In this document: in pieces, positions 30,213 to 38,437 of the stretch
How the letters are laid out: the number at the start of each line of letters is the position of its first letter
How positions within the stretch are numbered: the stretch's first letter is position 1
Assembly: GCF_034008315.1 (NCBI RefSeq)
Contig: NZ_CP125377.1
Span: 811,001 to 875,000 of the forward strand
DNA: 64,000 nucleotides
Source: Pseudomonas sp. P8_241
GTDB taxonomy: Bacteria; Pseudomonadota; Gammaproteobacteria; Pseudomonadales; Pseudomonadaceae
Direction: 5' to 3'
The notes under the pieces: model-generated
Told to the model about the DNA's origin: nothing
Database searches by the model: none
Seen by the model: only the letters and a program-made list of their open reading frames with translations
Position numbers and translations under genes: made by a program

Positions 30213-30878
30213 ATGTCTCCCCGTATGCAGTTTCGCGGCCCGGCCCGGCAACGGGGAGCGCTTGGCCTGATGGCCGCTTTGACCTTGACCATGGCCCTGG
30301 GCTCCATGCTGTTGGTGGTCGATAGCGGCAGGCTTTATCTGGAGCAGCGCGAGATATAACGGTTGGCGGATGTCGCGGCGCTCGAGGCGGTCAGCCGCAA
30401 TGGCGATTGCCTGTCACCGGGGATGAGTGCTGCGGGTTACTCGCTCGAAAGTGCCACCCGAAACGGATACAACACCAACGATGGCATGACCCTGGAAACC
30501 GCCTGCGGCTCGCTGCAGACAGGGGCCAATAACCTTCGCGCCTTCGTGGTCGATGCGAACAAAAAAGAAGCGGTTCGCGTAATCGTGACCCAAACGGTAA
30601 CCACCAGTTTCGCGGCGGGCATCTATGCGTTGATGAGCCCGGGCCCCGTCAATCTGACCACCAAACTCAGCGCGACAGCCGTCAGCGCACCGGCCATCTT
30701 GCCACCCCTGGCCATGCTGACTATCGGCAGTACGGCGCTGGTGGTTGACTCCAGCAAGTCGGCAGCGTTGAACCTGCTTTTGGGGCAGATGCTCGGGGGC
30801 AACCTTAACCTGAGTGTCGCCGGATGGCAGGGCCTGGTCGACACCCAGATCAACCTGCTGGGTTACCTTCGTCCAGGA
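30213..30878 (+). pseudogene. TadG-like pilus assembly gene, broken
   Basis: The frame starts at an ATG with AAGGAG upstream and encodes a TadG-type N-terminus: RQRGALGLMAALTLTMALG, a membrane anchor, then DSGRLYLEQREI. Codon 49 is TAA (30357-30359), where CAA (Gln) would give a continuous reading, and the same frame continues RLADVAALEAVSRNGDC as in intact relatives. The 3' part is also lost: after INLLGYL the sequence runs directly into the leader and start of the flp pilin gene. TadG-like proteins are usually several hundred residues long, so both a nonsense change and a 3' deletion are inferred. Confidence 0.8.
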
Positions 30879-30885
30879 GAATGTC

Positions 30886-31098
30886 ATGTCTTTTTCCAAG
30901 CTTGTTCAGAAGGTCAAATCCGAAATCGCTTTTTATAAAGGGCTGGCGAAAGATACCGAGGGAGCTTCGGGTATTGAGTATGCGATTGTGGCAGCAATGG
31001 TCGCCGTGGTAATTGCCGGGCTAAGTAGCGGAGTGGGCACTTCGATCAAGACTCTCTTTGCAACTATCACAACGGCTTTGATTCCTGCTGCTCCGTAG
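30886..31098 (+). CDS. Flp/Fap type IVb pilin
   Basis: A 70-residue prepilin. After a basic leader comes the Flp cleavage and assembly motif EGASGIEYAIVAAMVAVVIAG, starting at about residue 27, with processing expected after the Gly and the essential Glu-Tyr pair present. AGGAG precedes the start at 7 bases. Flp pili need a Tad machine for export; none is in this window, and the gene immediately upstream is a broken tadG-like relic. The pilin itself looks intact. Confidence 0.87.
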   Translation: MSFSKLVQKVKSEIAFYKGLAKDTEGASGIEYAIVAAMVAVVIAGLSSGVGTSIKTLFATITTALIPAAP

Positions 31099-31105
31099 CC
31101 AAGGC

Positions 31106-31261
31106 GTGGGTTACTTGTTATTGCTAAAGGCGGATTTTAATGTCTGCGCTAACTCGTTGCAGGTGCTCGATTTGTTTCGCAAGCCGATTTATCACGTGCG
31201 GTTGTTGGAGACGCTGAACAATCTGTTTCCCCAGCCACTTGTTTATCTGGTCAAGGGGTGA
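31106..31261 (+). pseudogene. Possible 3' fragment of a degraded gene
   Basis: Just after the pilin gene one frame reads ANSLQVLDLFRKPIYHVR and ends NLFPQPLVYLVKG before a TGA at 31259-31261. Codon choice and sequence look protein-like, but there is no convincing start or ribosome binding site; only a GTG at 31106. I do not recognise the family. It may be the tail of a gene whose 5' part was lost in the same events that damaged tadG, or simply a chance open frame. Confidence 0.25.
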
Positions 31262-31289
31262 CTTGGCGGCCTCTGGGCCGACCATGTTG

Positions 31290-31645
31290 TGGGTTGATTG
31301 GGGACATATCCGTTTTTGCGGTTACGGCGGCTTGTGGTTTCGCCCTTACGGCGAGTCACTTTTTTTACAAGCGCCTAAAAAAAGTAACCAAAAAAACGCT
31401 CGCCCCGAGCGTCCGGCCCCTCGCTTAGGCTCGGCGTTCCTTCGCTCCGGTATTCATCCGGGGTCATCGCCTCCGGTCGGCTTCGCTTCGACCTCCTCTC
31501 GATGTGTTCGACTGCGTCGAACGGCGCTGCGCGCCTACCCCCCGGATGAACACCTCCACTCAGCCTCCCGAAGGGGCGGGTGGATCAAGATCAAGAGCTG
31601 CAGGCGAGCTAACGCTCGGCCTGTTGAGTGGTGGAAAGCAGGGGG
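31290..31645. repeat. Dispersed Pseudomonas intergenic repeat element
   Basis: A stretch with GGGGACATATCCG, the TTTCGCCCTTACGGCGAGTCA segment (20 bases from TTTCGCCC), a poly-A/T run around AAAAAAAGTAACC, and CTCGGCGTTCCTTCGCTCC. I recognise this order from many intergenic places in fluorescent Pseudomonas genomes. Open frames in it are not protein-like (Arg/Pro/Ser-rich, no ribosome binding sites), so I treat it as a non-coding repeat. Boundaries are approximate. Confidence 0.6.
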
Positions 31646-31651
31646 TGATGC

Positions 31652-31834
31652 CCCAATCCGTGTAGGAGCTGGCTTGCCAGCGAAGGCGGCCTGCCGGCCG
31701 ACCTGAATCTTACGGATATACCCAATCCCTGTAGGAGCTGGCTTGCCAGCGAAGGCGGCCTGCCAGCCGACCTGAATCTTACTGTTATACCCAATCCCTG
31801 TAGGAGCTGGCCTGCCAGCGAAGGCGGCCTGCCA
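31652..31834. repeat. 69-bp tandem array, each unit carrying a REP
   Basis: TGTAGGAGCTGGC begins at 31661, 31730 and 31799, exactly 69 bp apart. Each unit is a REP palindrome (GGCTTGCCAGCGAAGGCGG) plus a spacer ending ATACCCAATCCC. The first two units are nearly identical and the third is partial, about 2.6 copies in all. The array lies next to the MaoC gene stop. All REPs point the same way, unlike a REPIN. Confidence 0.88.
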
Positions 31835-31864
31835 ATCCACATTATGTAGATCCCATAAACCCTG

Positions 31865-32719
31865 TCAGGCAACCGGCCGCCAATGTCCAACCATGTGCTC
31901 CAGGTCTCCCGCGCCCAGCATCTGCAAGTCCCCGCTCGCCCCCGGTGCACTGGCCATCAATGTCACTTCGCTGGGCAGGCGCACGGGTTTCCTGAACTGC
32001 ACGGCGATTTCGATGTTCGCCGCCGGCAGATGCTCGGCGAGCGCAGCCAGGGTGCGTGCCTTGTTCCACAAACCATGGGAAATCGCAGTCGGGAAACCAA
32101 ACAACCTGGCACTCGCTGCACTCAGGTGAATCGGGTTGTAGTCGCCGGACACTTTGGCGTACTGCCGGCCAATGTCCGAAGGTGCTTCCCAGCGAGCGAC
32201 TTCGGTCAATGTCAGCGTCGGCACTATCGACTCTTCAACCGGCTCGCCTTCGAATTTGACGCCGCGACAGAGCATCTGACTTTGCGCTTCCCACAGCGGC
32301 CCCAGCTGATCGTCCAGCGTCGTGAGCAGATCGAACGTGGCGCCTTTGGCGTGGGGCTGCAGGTTTTGTACCTGCACGCTGACTCGCACGCGGCTCACTC
32401 CACCCATCGGGCGCAACACACGGATGCGATTGCTCAAGTGAATCAAGCCCAACAGTGGAAAGGGAAAGTCTTTGGCGGTGAGCAGTTGCATCTGCAACGC
32501 GAAACCGAGGATGTGCGGGTAGGTCGGCGGCAGCAGGCCGTTGTCGACAAAACCGCAGACCTTGCGATAAGCCGCCAGCCGCTTGGGATCGACATTGACC
32601 CAGCAGCGCATCCCCGAATCGGGCAGGGTGGTGCCGGTGATTTTGCGGCGTGTCGCTGCCCTTGCATAAAGGCCCGTCAGGCCGGGTTCGCGGTTGAGGG
32701 TGTGCCAGTCGGTGATCAT
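31865..32719 (-). CDS. MaoC-like (R)-specific enoyl-CoA/ACP hydratase
   Basis: A 284-residue double hot-dog protein. The C-terminal half has the hydratase 2 motif YAKVSGDYNPIH (about 200-211) with the catalytic Asp/His, and the SHGLWNKAR helix. The N-terminal half (TTLPDSGMRCWVNVDPKRL) is a degenerate hot-dog repeat, as in MaoC domain fusions. The start at 32719 lies 2 bp from the FabG-like gene stop, so the two are one operon: reduction then dehydration of a 3-oxoacyl chain. Confidence 0.86.
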   Translation of the reverse strand: MITDWHTLNREPGLTGLYARAATRRKITGTTLPDSGMRCWVNVDPKRLAAYRKVCGFVDNGLLPPTYPHILGFALQMQLLTAKDFPFPLLGLIHLSNRIRVLRPMGGVSRVRVSVQVQNLQPHAKGATFDLLTTLDDQLGPLWEAQSQMLCRGVKFEGEPVEESIVPTLTLTEVARWEAPSDIGRQYAKVSGDYNPIHLSAASARLFGFPTAISHGLWNKARTLAALAEHLPAANIEIAVQFRKPVRLPSEVTLMASAPGASGDLQMLGAGDLEHMVGHWRPVA

Positions 32720-32721
32720 GC

Positions 32722-34074
32722 TCAAGCCCCCAGAACGCTTTGCCCGCAAACCCGCAGCGCTTGCCCGGTGAACGCGCCGGTGCCCGGTTGCGCGAGCCAG
32801 GCCACGGTTTCGGCGACGTCTTGCGGCAGACCGCCCTGACCGAGCGAGCTCATGCGTCGCCCGGCTTCGCGCAGGCCGAATGGAATGTGCGCGGTCATTT
32901 GCGTTTCGATGAAGCCCGGGGCCACCGCGTTGATGCTGATACCGCGCTCCTGCAACAGGGGGGCCCAGGCCTGCGCAAGGCCAATCAATCCGGCCTTGCT
33001 CGCCGCGTAATTGGTTTGCCCGCGATTGCCGGCGATGCCACTGATGGAGGCCAGCAGGATCACTCGGCCGTCGTCGTGCAGCGTACCGTTGTCGAGCAGG
33101 GCCTTGGTCAGCACCTGCGGAGCATTGAGGTTGACCGCCAGCACCGCGTCCCAGAATTCGGGGGTCATGTTGGCCAGGGTTTTATCCCGGGTGATGCCCG
33201 CGTTGTGCACCACAATGTCGATGCCGTCGGGCAACTGTTCGATCAATTGTGCCGCGGCGTCTTCGGCGCAGATGTCCAGGGTGATGCTGCGGCCACCAAG
33301 GCGGGCGGCGAGGGCGTCGAGATCGGTCTTGGCTGACGGAACGTCCAGCAGGATGATGTCGGCGCCGTCACGGGCCAGGGTTTCGGCAATCGAGGCGCCG
33401 ATACCTCGCGCCGCACCGGTAACCAGCGCCTTGCGCCCGGCGAGCGGTCGCGTCCAGTCCGTTACTTGAGTCGCGCAAGGTTGCAGGCGAAGGACCTGTC
33501 CGCTAACAAATGCACTTTTGGGCGAAAGGAAGAACCGTAGCGGGCCTTCGAGTTGATCTTCCGCACCTTCGCCGACGTAGATCAATTGCAGCGTGCCGCC
33601 GCTGCGCAGCTCCTTGGCCAGCGACCGGCTGAAGCCCTCCAATGCACGTTGCGCACTGGCGGCGAACGGGTCGCTCAAGGTTTCCGGTGCCCGCCCCAGC
33701 ACCACCAGATGTGCGCAATGATCGAGATTTTTCATCAGAGGCTGGAAGAATTCGCGCAGCTGTTTGAGTGCGTCGGTGTGCACCAGATCACTGGCGTCAA
33801 ACACCACGGCCTTGAGTTTTGGCCCGTGACCGGGAATCCATGCCGTGGCCATGGAAGGCTCGGTGCCGTAGCGGTAGATTGCATCGGTCAGGCGGTTGGC
33901 AAAGGCGCCGACTTTCTCCGCCAGAGGCCCGCCACCAATCAGCAGTGCACCTTCCACAGGGCGCAACCGTCCTGCTTGCCAACGCTCCAGTCGGGTGGGC
34001 GAAGGTAGCCCGAGCGCGCCGACCACACGATGGCCGAAGGACGAGTTGGCGAAGTCGATATAGCGGTCGGACAT
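32722..34074 (-). CDS. High-molecular-weight 3-oxoacyl-ACP/CoA reductase (FabG4-like)
   Basis: A 450-residue SDR. The first 200 residues form an extra, Rossmann-like domain without a clear nucleotide motif. From about 210 a complete SDR follows: VTGAARGIGASIAETLA (cofactor glycines), NAGITRDK, LLASISG (Ser), NYAASKAG (Tyr/Lys) and NAVAPGFIETQM. This two-domain form resembles mycobacterial FabG4, which reduces 3-oxoacyl-CoA. It is coupled to the MaoC gene and divergent from a thiolase gene, forming a chain-elongation or beta-oxidation-like set. Confidence 0.88.
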   Translation of the reverse strand: MSDRYIDFANSSFGHRVVGALGLPSPTRLERWQAGRLRPVEGALLIGGGPLAEKVGAFANRLTDAIYRYGTEPSMATAWIPGHGPKLKAVVFDASDLVHTDALKQLREFFQPLMKNLDHCAHLVVLGRAPETLSDPFAASAQRALEGFSRSLAKELRSGGTLQLIYVGEGAEDQLEGPLRFFLSPKSAFVSGQVLRLQPCATQVTDWTRPLAGRKALVTGAARGIGASIAETLARDGADIILLDVPSAKTDLDALAARLGGRSITLDICAEDAAAQLIEQLPDGIDIVVHNAGITRDKTLANMTPEFWDAVLAVNLNAPQVLTKALLDNGTLHDDGRVILLASISGIAGNRGQTNYAASKAGLIGLAQAWAPLLQERGISINAVAPGFIETQMTAHIPFGLREAGRRMSSLGQGGLPQDVAETVAWLAQPGTGAFTGQALRVCGQSVLGA

Positions 34075-34164
34075 GGAACGCGCTCCAGTGGCTGAGGTTC
34101 AAAGTGTGGACCATGAACGCTGATCAGTCGTTCGATTCACAAGATAAGGCCTACGCTAGATCAT

Positions 34165-34217
34165 TGTAGGAGCTGCCGAAGGCCCGAGCGCGGACCGAGC
34201 CTTCGGCAGCTCCTACC
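34165..34217. repeat. REP pair between FabG-like and thiolase genes
   Basis: TGTAGGAGCTGCCGAAGGC and its inverse (GCCTTCGGCAGCTCCTACC) form an almost perfect 19-bp stem around a short loop. It sits within the shared divergent promoter region, 30 bp before the thiolase start. Confidence 0.85.
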
Positions 34218-34246
34218 GGATTTTGATTTTTCATCAGGAGCTTTTC

Positions 34247-35524
34247 ATGACTCAGTTGCGTCGCGTCGCGATCATCGGCGGTAACCGGATTCCCTTCGCT
34301 CGCTCCAACGGCCAATACGCCACGGCCAGCAATCAGTCGATGCTCACCGCCGCCCTCGAAGGCCTGATCGAACGCTACAACTTGCATGGCCAGCGCATCG
34401 GTGAAGTGGTCGCCGGCGCAGTGCTGAAATTGTCGCGGGACATGAACCTGACCCGCGAGTGCGTGCTCGGTTCACGGCTGTCACCCGCCACCCCGGCCTA
34501 TGACATCCAGCAGGCCTGCGGTACCGGGCTGGAAGCGGCGTTGCTGGTGGCGAACAAGATCGCTTTGGGCCAGATCGATAGCGGCATTGCCGGTGGCGTC
34601 GACACCACCTCCGATGCGCCGATCAGTGTCAGTGAAGGGCTACGCAGAATTCTGCTGCAAGCCAATCGCGCCAAGACCACCGGCGACAAACTGAAGACCT
34701 TCTTGCAATTGCGCCCCAAACACCTGATCCCCGAATTCCCGCGCAACGGCGAACCGCGCACCGGTTTATCCATGGGCGAGCATTGTGAGTTGATGGCCCA
34801 GACATGGAACATCCCCCGTGAAGCACAGGATCAACTGGCGTTTGAGAGTCATCAGAAATTGGCCGCGTCTTATGCCGAAGGTTGGCACAACGATCTGATG
34901 ACACCATTTCTCGGCCTCACCCGCGACAACAACATGCGTGCGGATTCGACGCTGGAAAAACTCGCCTCACTCAAACCGGCCTACGAGAAAAGCGCCAAGG
35001 GCACCCTGACGGCGGGCAACTCCACGCCGCTGACCGATGGCGCATCGCTGGTGCTGCTGGGCAGCGAGGAGTGGGCGAAGGAGCGCGGTTTACCGATTCT
35101 TGCTTACCTGCGCGATGGCGAAGCGGCGGCAGTGGATTTCGTCAACGGCGCGGAAGGCCTGTTGATGGCGCCGGTCTACGCGGTGCCGCGCCTGCTGTCG
35201 CGTAACAGCTTGACCTTGCAGGACTTCGATTACTACGAAATCCACGAAGCTTTCGCCGCGCAAGTGTTGTGCACCTTGAAGGCCTGGGAAGATCCCGAGT
35301 ACTGCAAAACCCGCCTTGGCCTTGACTCGCCACTGGGCTCAATTGACCGCAGCAAACTCAACGTCAAAGGCAGCTCGTTGGCGGCCGGGCACCCGTTTGC
35401 GGCAACCGGCGGGCGCATCGTCGCCAACCTGGCGAAGCTGCTGGATGCGGCGGGCAAGGGACGCGGGTTGATTTCGATTTGTGCCGCGGGTGGGCAGGGC
35501 GTGACCGTAATCATCGAAAGGTGA
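34247..35524 (+). CDS. Acetyl-CoA C-acyltransferase (thiolase), FadI-like
   Basis: A 425-residue thiolase. The nucleophilic Cys is in DIQQACGTGLEAALLV (about 93). Further along are GNSTPLTDGAS, the catalytic EIHEAFAAQVL and AAGHPFAATGGR histidines, and the second Cys in ISICAAGGQG. The insert pattern and length are closer to FadI/trifunctional beta-subunit types than to biosynthetic PhaA. The start at 34247 has CAGGAG upstream. With the divergent reductase and hydratase genes it could condense or cleave acyl chains; direction is not deducible. Confidence 0.9.
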   Translation: MTQLRRVAIIGGNRIPFARSNGQYATASNQSMLTAALEGLIERYNLHGQRIGEVVAGAVLKLSRDMNLTRECVLGSRLSPATPAYDIQQACGTGLEAALLVANKIALGQIDSGIAGGVDTTSDAPISVSEGLRRILLQANRAKTTGDKLKTFLQLRPKHLIPEFPRNGEPRTGLSMGEHCELMAQTWNIPREAQDQLAFESHQKLAASYAEGWHNDLMTPFLGLTRDNNMRADSTLEKLASLKPAYEKSAKGTLTAGNSTPLTDGASLVLLGSEEWAKERGLPILAYLRDGEAAAVDFVNGAEGLLMAPVYAVPRLLSRNSLTLQDFDYYEIHEAFAAQVLCTLKAWEDPEYCKTRLGLDSPLGSIDRSKLNVKGSSLAAGHPFAATGGRIVANLAKLLDAAGKGRGLISICAAGGQGVTVIIER

Positions 35525-35545
35525 TTTGAGTGGGTGTCTGTTTGC

Positions 35546-35570
35546 AAAAGATCGCAGGCTGCGATCTTTT
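35546..35570. terminator. Bidirectional terminator between thiolase and chemoreceptor remnant
   Basis: AAAAGATCGCA and TGCGATCTTTT form an 11-bp perfect stem with a three-base loop. T-runs on both strands make it suited to end both convergent transcripts. Its arms resemble the outer part of local REPIN elements. Confidence 0.75.
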
Positions 35571-35575
35571 GATCT

Positions 35576-36650
35576 TTAAGTGCGGAAGCGGCGCACCGGC
35601 CCGTCTAGCTCACTCGACAACCCGGCCAGGCTCTGCGAGTCCAGTCTCGCCGAGTTGGCCAGTTCCGCCACCAACTGCGCATCGTCATGAATCTGGTTGA
35701 TGTGCCGGTTGATGTCTTCGGCCACCTGATGCTGCTGTTCCGCCGCCGTGGCGATCTGGGTGTTCATGTCGCGGATCACATCCACCGATTCGCGAATCTG
35801 CCCGAAGCTGTTGCGTGCTTCACCGATCCGCGTCACCGATTGCTGCGACACTTCCAGGTTCGCGTGCATCTGCTGGGCCACTTGGCTGGTGCGTTTGGCC
35901 AGGGCTCGCACTCCATCCGCCACCACGGCAAAACCGCGACCCTGTTCACCTGCGCGCGCCGCTTCAATGGCCGTGTTCAGGGCCAGCAGGTTGGTCTGTT
36001 CGGCAATCGAGCGAATGGTCCCGAGGATCGACTGGATGTCGTTGCTGTCTCGCTCCAGCTGTTGCATTGACTGGGCCGACTGTTCGATTTCCTGGCTGAG
36101 GCGATCCACGCTGTTCACCGCAGCATCGATCTGTTGCTGACCTTCGCGCGCCTGGCGCTGGCCGCTGTCGGCGGACTCGGCGGCCTGGCTGCAAGAGCGT
36201 GCGACTTCGTTGGCGGTGGAGACCATTTCGTGGAATGCCGTGGACACCATGTCCACCGCTTCACGCTGGCGCCCGGCAGCTTCGGCCATCTCGCTGGAAA
36301 CCTGGGTCGAGCTCCTGGACGTGGCGAGGATCTTGCCCGCGGCGCCGCCGATGCTCTGGATCAAGTTGCGAATCGCGGTCAGGAACTGGTTGAACCAGCT
36401 GGCCAGTGGGGCGGTTTCATCACTGCCACGGATTTGCAGGTTCTTCGTCAGGTCGCCTTCGTCTTGGGCGATGCCTTCCAGTCCGCTGGCCACGATACGT
36501 AACCGCCGGCGGCGGTGCCGAGGATGGCGTAGGCGTAAGCCGGATGACTGTTACCGAGGTCCTGAAGGAGGGTAAAGACTTTTTTGTCGGCCTCGCCCTG
36601 GGGAATGCTTTCGGAGTCAACTCGGGTCCTTGAGTGCGGCATCGCTATTG
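35576..36650 (-). pseudogene. Chemoreceptor gene with internal deletion
   Basis: The 3' part encodes a 305-residue chemoreceptor cytoplasmic region: the end of a HAMP domain ([15 protein letters not shown]) and a full signalling hairpin with [18 protein letters not shown]. Upstream, the sequence for a periplasmic cache-type domain ([20 protein letters not shown], then [12 protein letters not shown]) lies in a different frame and joins HAMP directly near 36500, so the membrane span and most of the sensor are missing. A further frame break lies near 36630. The hairpin tip reads ADGVR instead of the invariant ADEVR. I infer a decayed, non-functional gene. Confidence 0.75.
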
Positions 36651-36997
36651 TTGTCGCAGCGATTGTCGGACAAATCGATTTGTCACTTAGGACTTCGGCT
36701 GTTGTCGGAGGAAATTGAGGTCCATTGAGAAATATCCTACAAAGGGTATGAGCCCGGATGTCAGCTTCTGTCACAAATGCCCTTGCAGACCTTGCACTAC
36801 AGGTCATGCGAGCTCGGCTATGATCTTTGGCGGCTCGGGATGGACACCGCAATGTTGCGATCAATCCGGCACATTGTGTGCTTCTTGTCGTTCCTGGCAG
36901 TGTTCATAGGTCGGCCCCCCCTCCCACCCGTGAGTGGATTGCCGTATAACGAATGACTTTCGCGTGTTTGGTAATAAAGGACCCACAATAAAAGCTG
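36651..36997. other. Intergenic region upstream of the RIO kinase gene
   Basis: No convincing gene. It contains a perfect 16-bp palindrome, GACAAATCGATTTGTC, at 36669-36684, and presumably the kinase promoter near the right end. The left portion may be further eroded chemoreceptor sequence. Confidence 0.5.
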
Positions 36998-37891
36998 ATG
37001 AAGACTCCAAAACGCATTGAACCCCTGATCGAGGACGGTCTGGTCGACGAGGTGCTGCGCCCACTCATGAGTGGTAAAGAAGCAGCTGTTTATGTGGTGC
37101 GCTGCGGCAACGAGTTACGTTGCGCCAAGGTCTACAAGGAGGCGAATAAACGCAGTTTCCGTCAGGCGGCCGAGTATCAGGAAGGCCGTAAGGTACGCAA
37201 CAGCCGTCAGGCCCGTGCGATGGCCAAGGGCTCGAAGTTTGGCCGCAAGGAAACCGAAGATGCCTGGCAGAACGCCGAAGTGGCGGCGCTGTTTCGTCTG
37301 GCCGGTGCCGGTGTGCGGGTGCCCAAACCGTTCGACTTCCTCGAAGGCGTGCTGCTCATGGAGCTGGTGGCCGACGAGTATGGCGATGCGGCGCCGCGTC
37401 TGAACGACGTGGTACTGGAGCCGGACCAGGCGCGTGAGTATCACGCGTTCCTGATTTCGCAGATCGTGCTGATGCTGTGTACCGGTCTGGTGCACGGTGA
37501 CCTGTCCGAGTTCAATGTGCTGCTGACTCCGACCGGCCCGGTAATTATCGACCTGCCGCAAGCGGTGGATGCGGCGGGCAACAACCACGCATTCAGCATG
37601 CTGGAACGGGACGTGGGCAACATGGCGTCCTACTTCGGCCGGTTCGCACCGGAACTGAAGAAGACCCGGTATGCCAAAGAAATGTGGGCATTGTATGAGG
37701 CCGGCACCCTGCACCCGGCCAGCGTCCTGACCGGCGAGTTTGACGAACCGGAAGAGCTGGCCGACGTGGGCGGCATCATGCGCGAGATCGAGGCTGCACG
37801 CCTGGATGAAGAGCGCAAGCAAGCGGCCCGTGCGGCGGATGACGCGCCACCCAACAAGGCCGAAGAACCGCCTCCACCCTGGATGCAGTGA
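36998..37891 (+). CDS. RIO1-type serine protein kinase
   Basis: A 297-residue RIO kinase, a family best known from archaeal and eukaryotic ribosome assembly but also found in some bacteria. The ATP loop is MSGKEAAVYVV (about 26-36), the catalytic loop LVHGDLSEFNVLL (about 164-176) with the catalytic Asp, and the metal-binding segment IIDLPQAVD. The N-terminal DGLVDEVLRPL and the helix rich in Arg/Lys (about 55-85) are RIO features. The ribosome binding site is weak at this ATG. A good terminator follows. The cellular target is unknown in bacteria. Confidence 0.9.
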   Translation: MKTPKRIEPLIEDGLVDEVLRPLMSGKEAAVYVVRCGNELRCAKVYKEANKRSFRQAAEYQEGRKVRNSRQARAMAKGSKFGRKETEDAWQNAEVAALFRLAGAGVRVPKPFDFLEGVLLMELVADEYGDAAPRLNDVVLEPDQAREYHAFLISQIVLMLCTGLVHGDLSEFNVLLTPTGPVIIDLPQAVDAAGNNHAFSMLERDVGNMASYFGRFAPELKKTRYAKEMWALYEAGTLHPASVLTGEFDEPEELADVGGIMREIEAARLDEERKQAARAADDAPPNKAEEPPPPWMQ

Positions 37892-37902
37892 TCGGCTAAA
37901 GA

Positions 37903-37929
37903 AAAACCCGGCGTCGGCCGGGTTTTTTT
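37903..37929 (+). terminator. Intrinsic terminator of the RIO kinase gene
   Basis: AACCCGGC and GCCGGGTT pair around GTCG and run into seven T residues, about 15 bases after the stop codon. Confidence 0.9.
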
Positions 37930-37937
37930 CATCTACC

Positions 37938-38009
37938 GTAGGAGCTGCCGAAGGCTGCGATCTTTTGATCTTTGCCTCTAAAAAGATCGCAGCCTTCGGC
38001 AGCTCCTAC
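37938..38009. repeat. REPIN with perfect 29-bp arms
   Basis: Positions 37938-37966 are the exact reverse complement of 37981-38009 (core GTAGGAGCTGCCGAAGGC), separated by 14 bases. It lies between the RIO kinase terminator and the cueR stop. Confidence 0.88.
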
Positions 38010-38023
38010 ATAAGCATTGGGTT

Positions 38024-38437
38024 TCAGGCTCGAACCGGTTCGGTGCAACAACCCGACTCCAGGTTTTTCAGGATCGGACAATCCGGCCGATGATCGCCCT
38101 GACAATGCTCGACCAAATCCTGCAACGTATCGCGCAATTGCCCCAGTTCGCGGATTTTCTGGTTCAGGTCATCAATGTGCTGACGCGCCAGTGCCTTCAC
38201 ATCGGCACTGGCCCGCTGACGGTCTTGCCAGAGGGTCAGCAGTTTGCCGACCTCTTCCAGCGAGAAACCCAAATCCCGCGAGCGTTTGATGAACGCCAGG
38301 GTGTGCAGGTCGTCATCGCCATACACCCGGTAACCGCTCTCGGTGCGATGGGCGGCCTTGAGCAAACCGATGGACTCGTAATAACGAATCATCTTTGCGC
38401 TCAGGCCGCTATGGCGGGCCGCTTGGCCGATGTTCAT
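38024..38437 (-). CDS. cueR: Copper(I)-responsive transcriptional regulator CueR
   Basis: A 137-residue MerR-family activator. The N-terminal HTH ([21 protein letters not shown]) and the long dimerisation helix are followed by the Cu(I)-binding loop [11 protein letters not shown], with Cys112 and Cys120 spaced as in CueR; a GCC near the C-terminus is also typical. It overlaps the copA stop by four bases (ATGA), so it is made with copA. CueR-type operators stand before copA and copZ. Confidence 0.95.
   Translation of the reverse strand: MNIGQAARHSGLSAKMIRYYESIGLLKAAHRTESGYRVYGDDDLHTLAFIKRSRDLGFSLEEVGKLLTLWQDRQRASADVKALARQHIDDLNQKIRELGQLRDTLQDLVEHCQGDHRPDCPILKNLESGCCTEPVRA

Noticed and set aside
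31239..31706. 155-codon open frame within the dispersed repeat
   Set aside because: Runs through repeat and REP sequence, Arg/Pro/Ser-rich, no start signal.
31652..31834. Candidate CRISPR array
   Set aside because: The 69-bp period is one contiguous tandem repeat with a REP inside, without short repeats separated by unique spacers and without cas genes.
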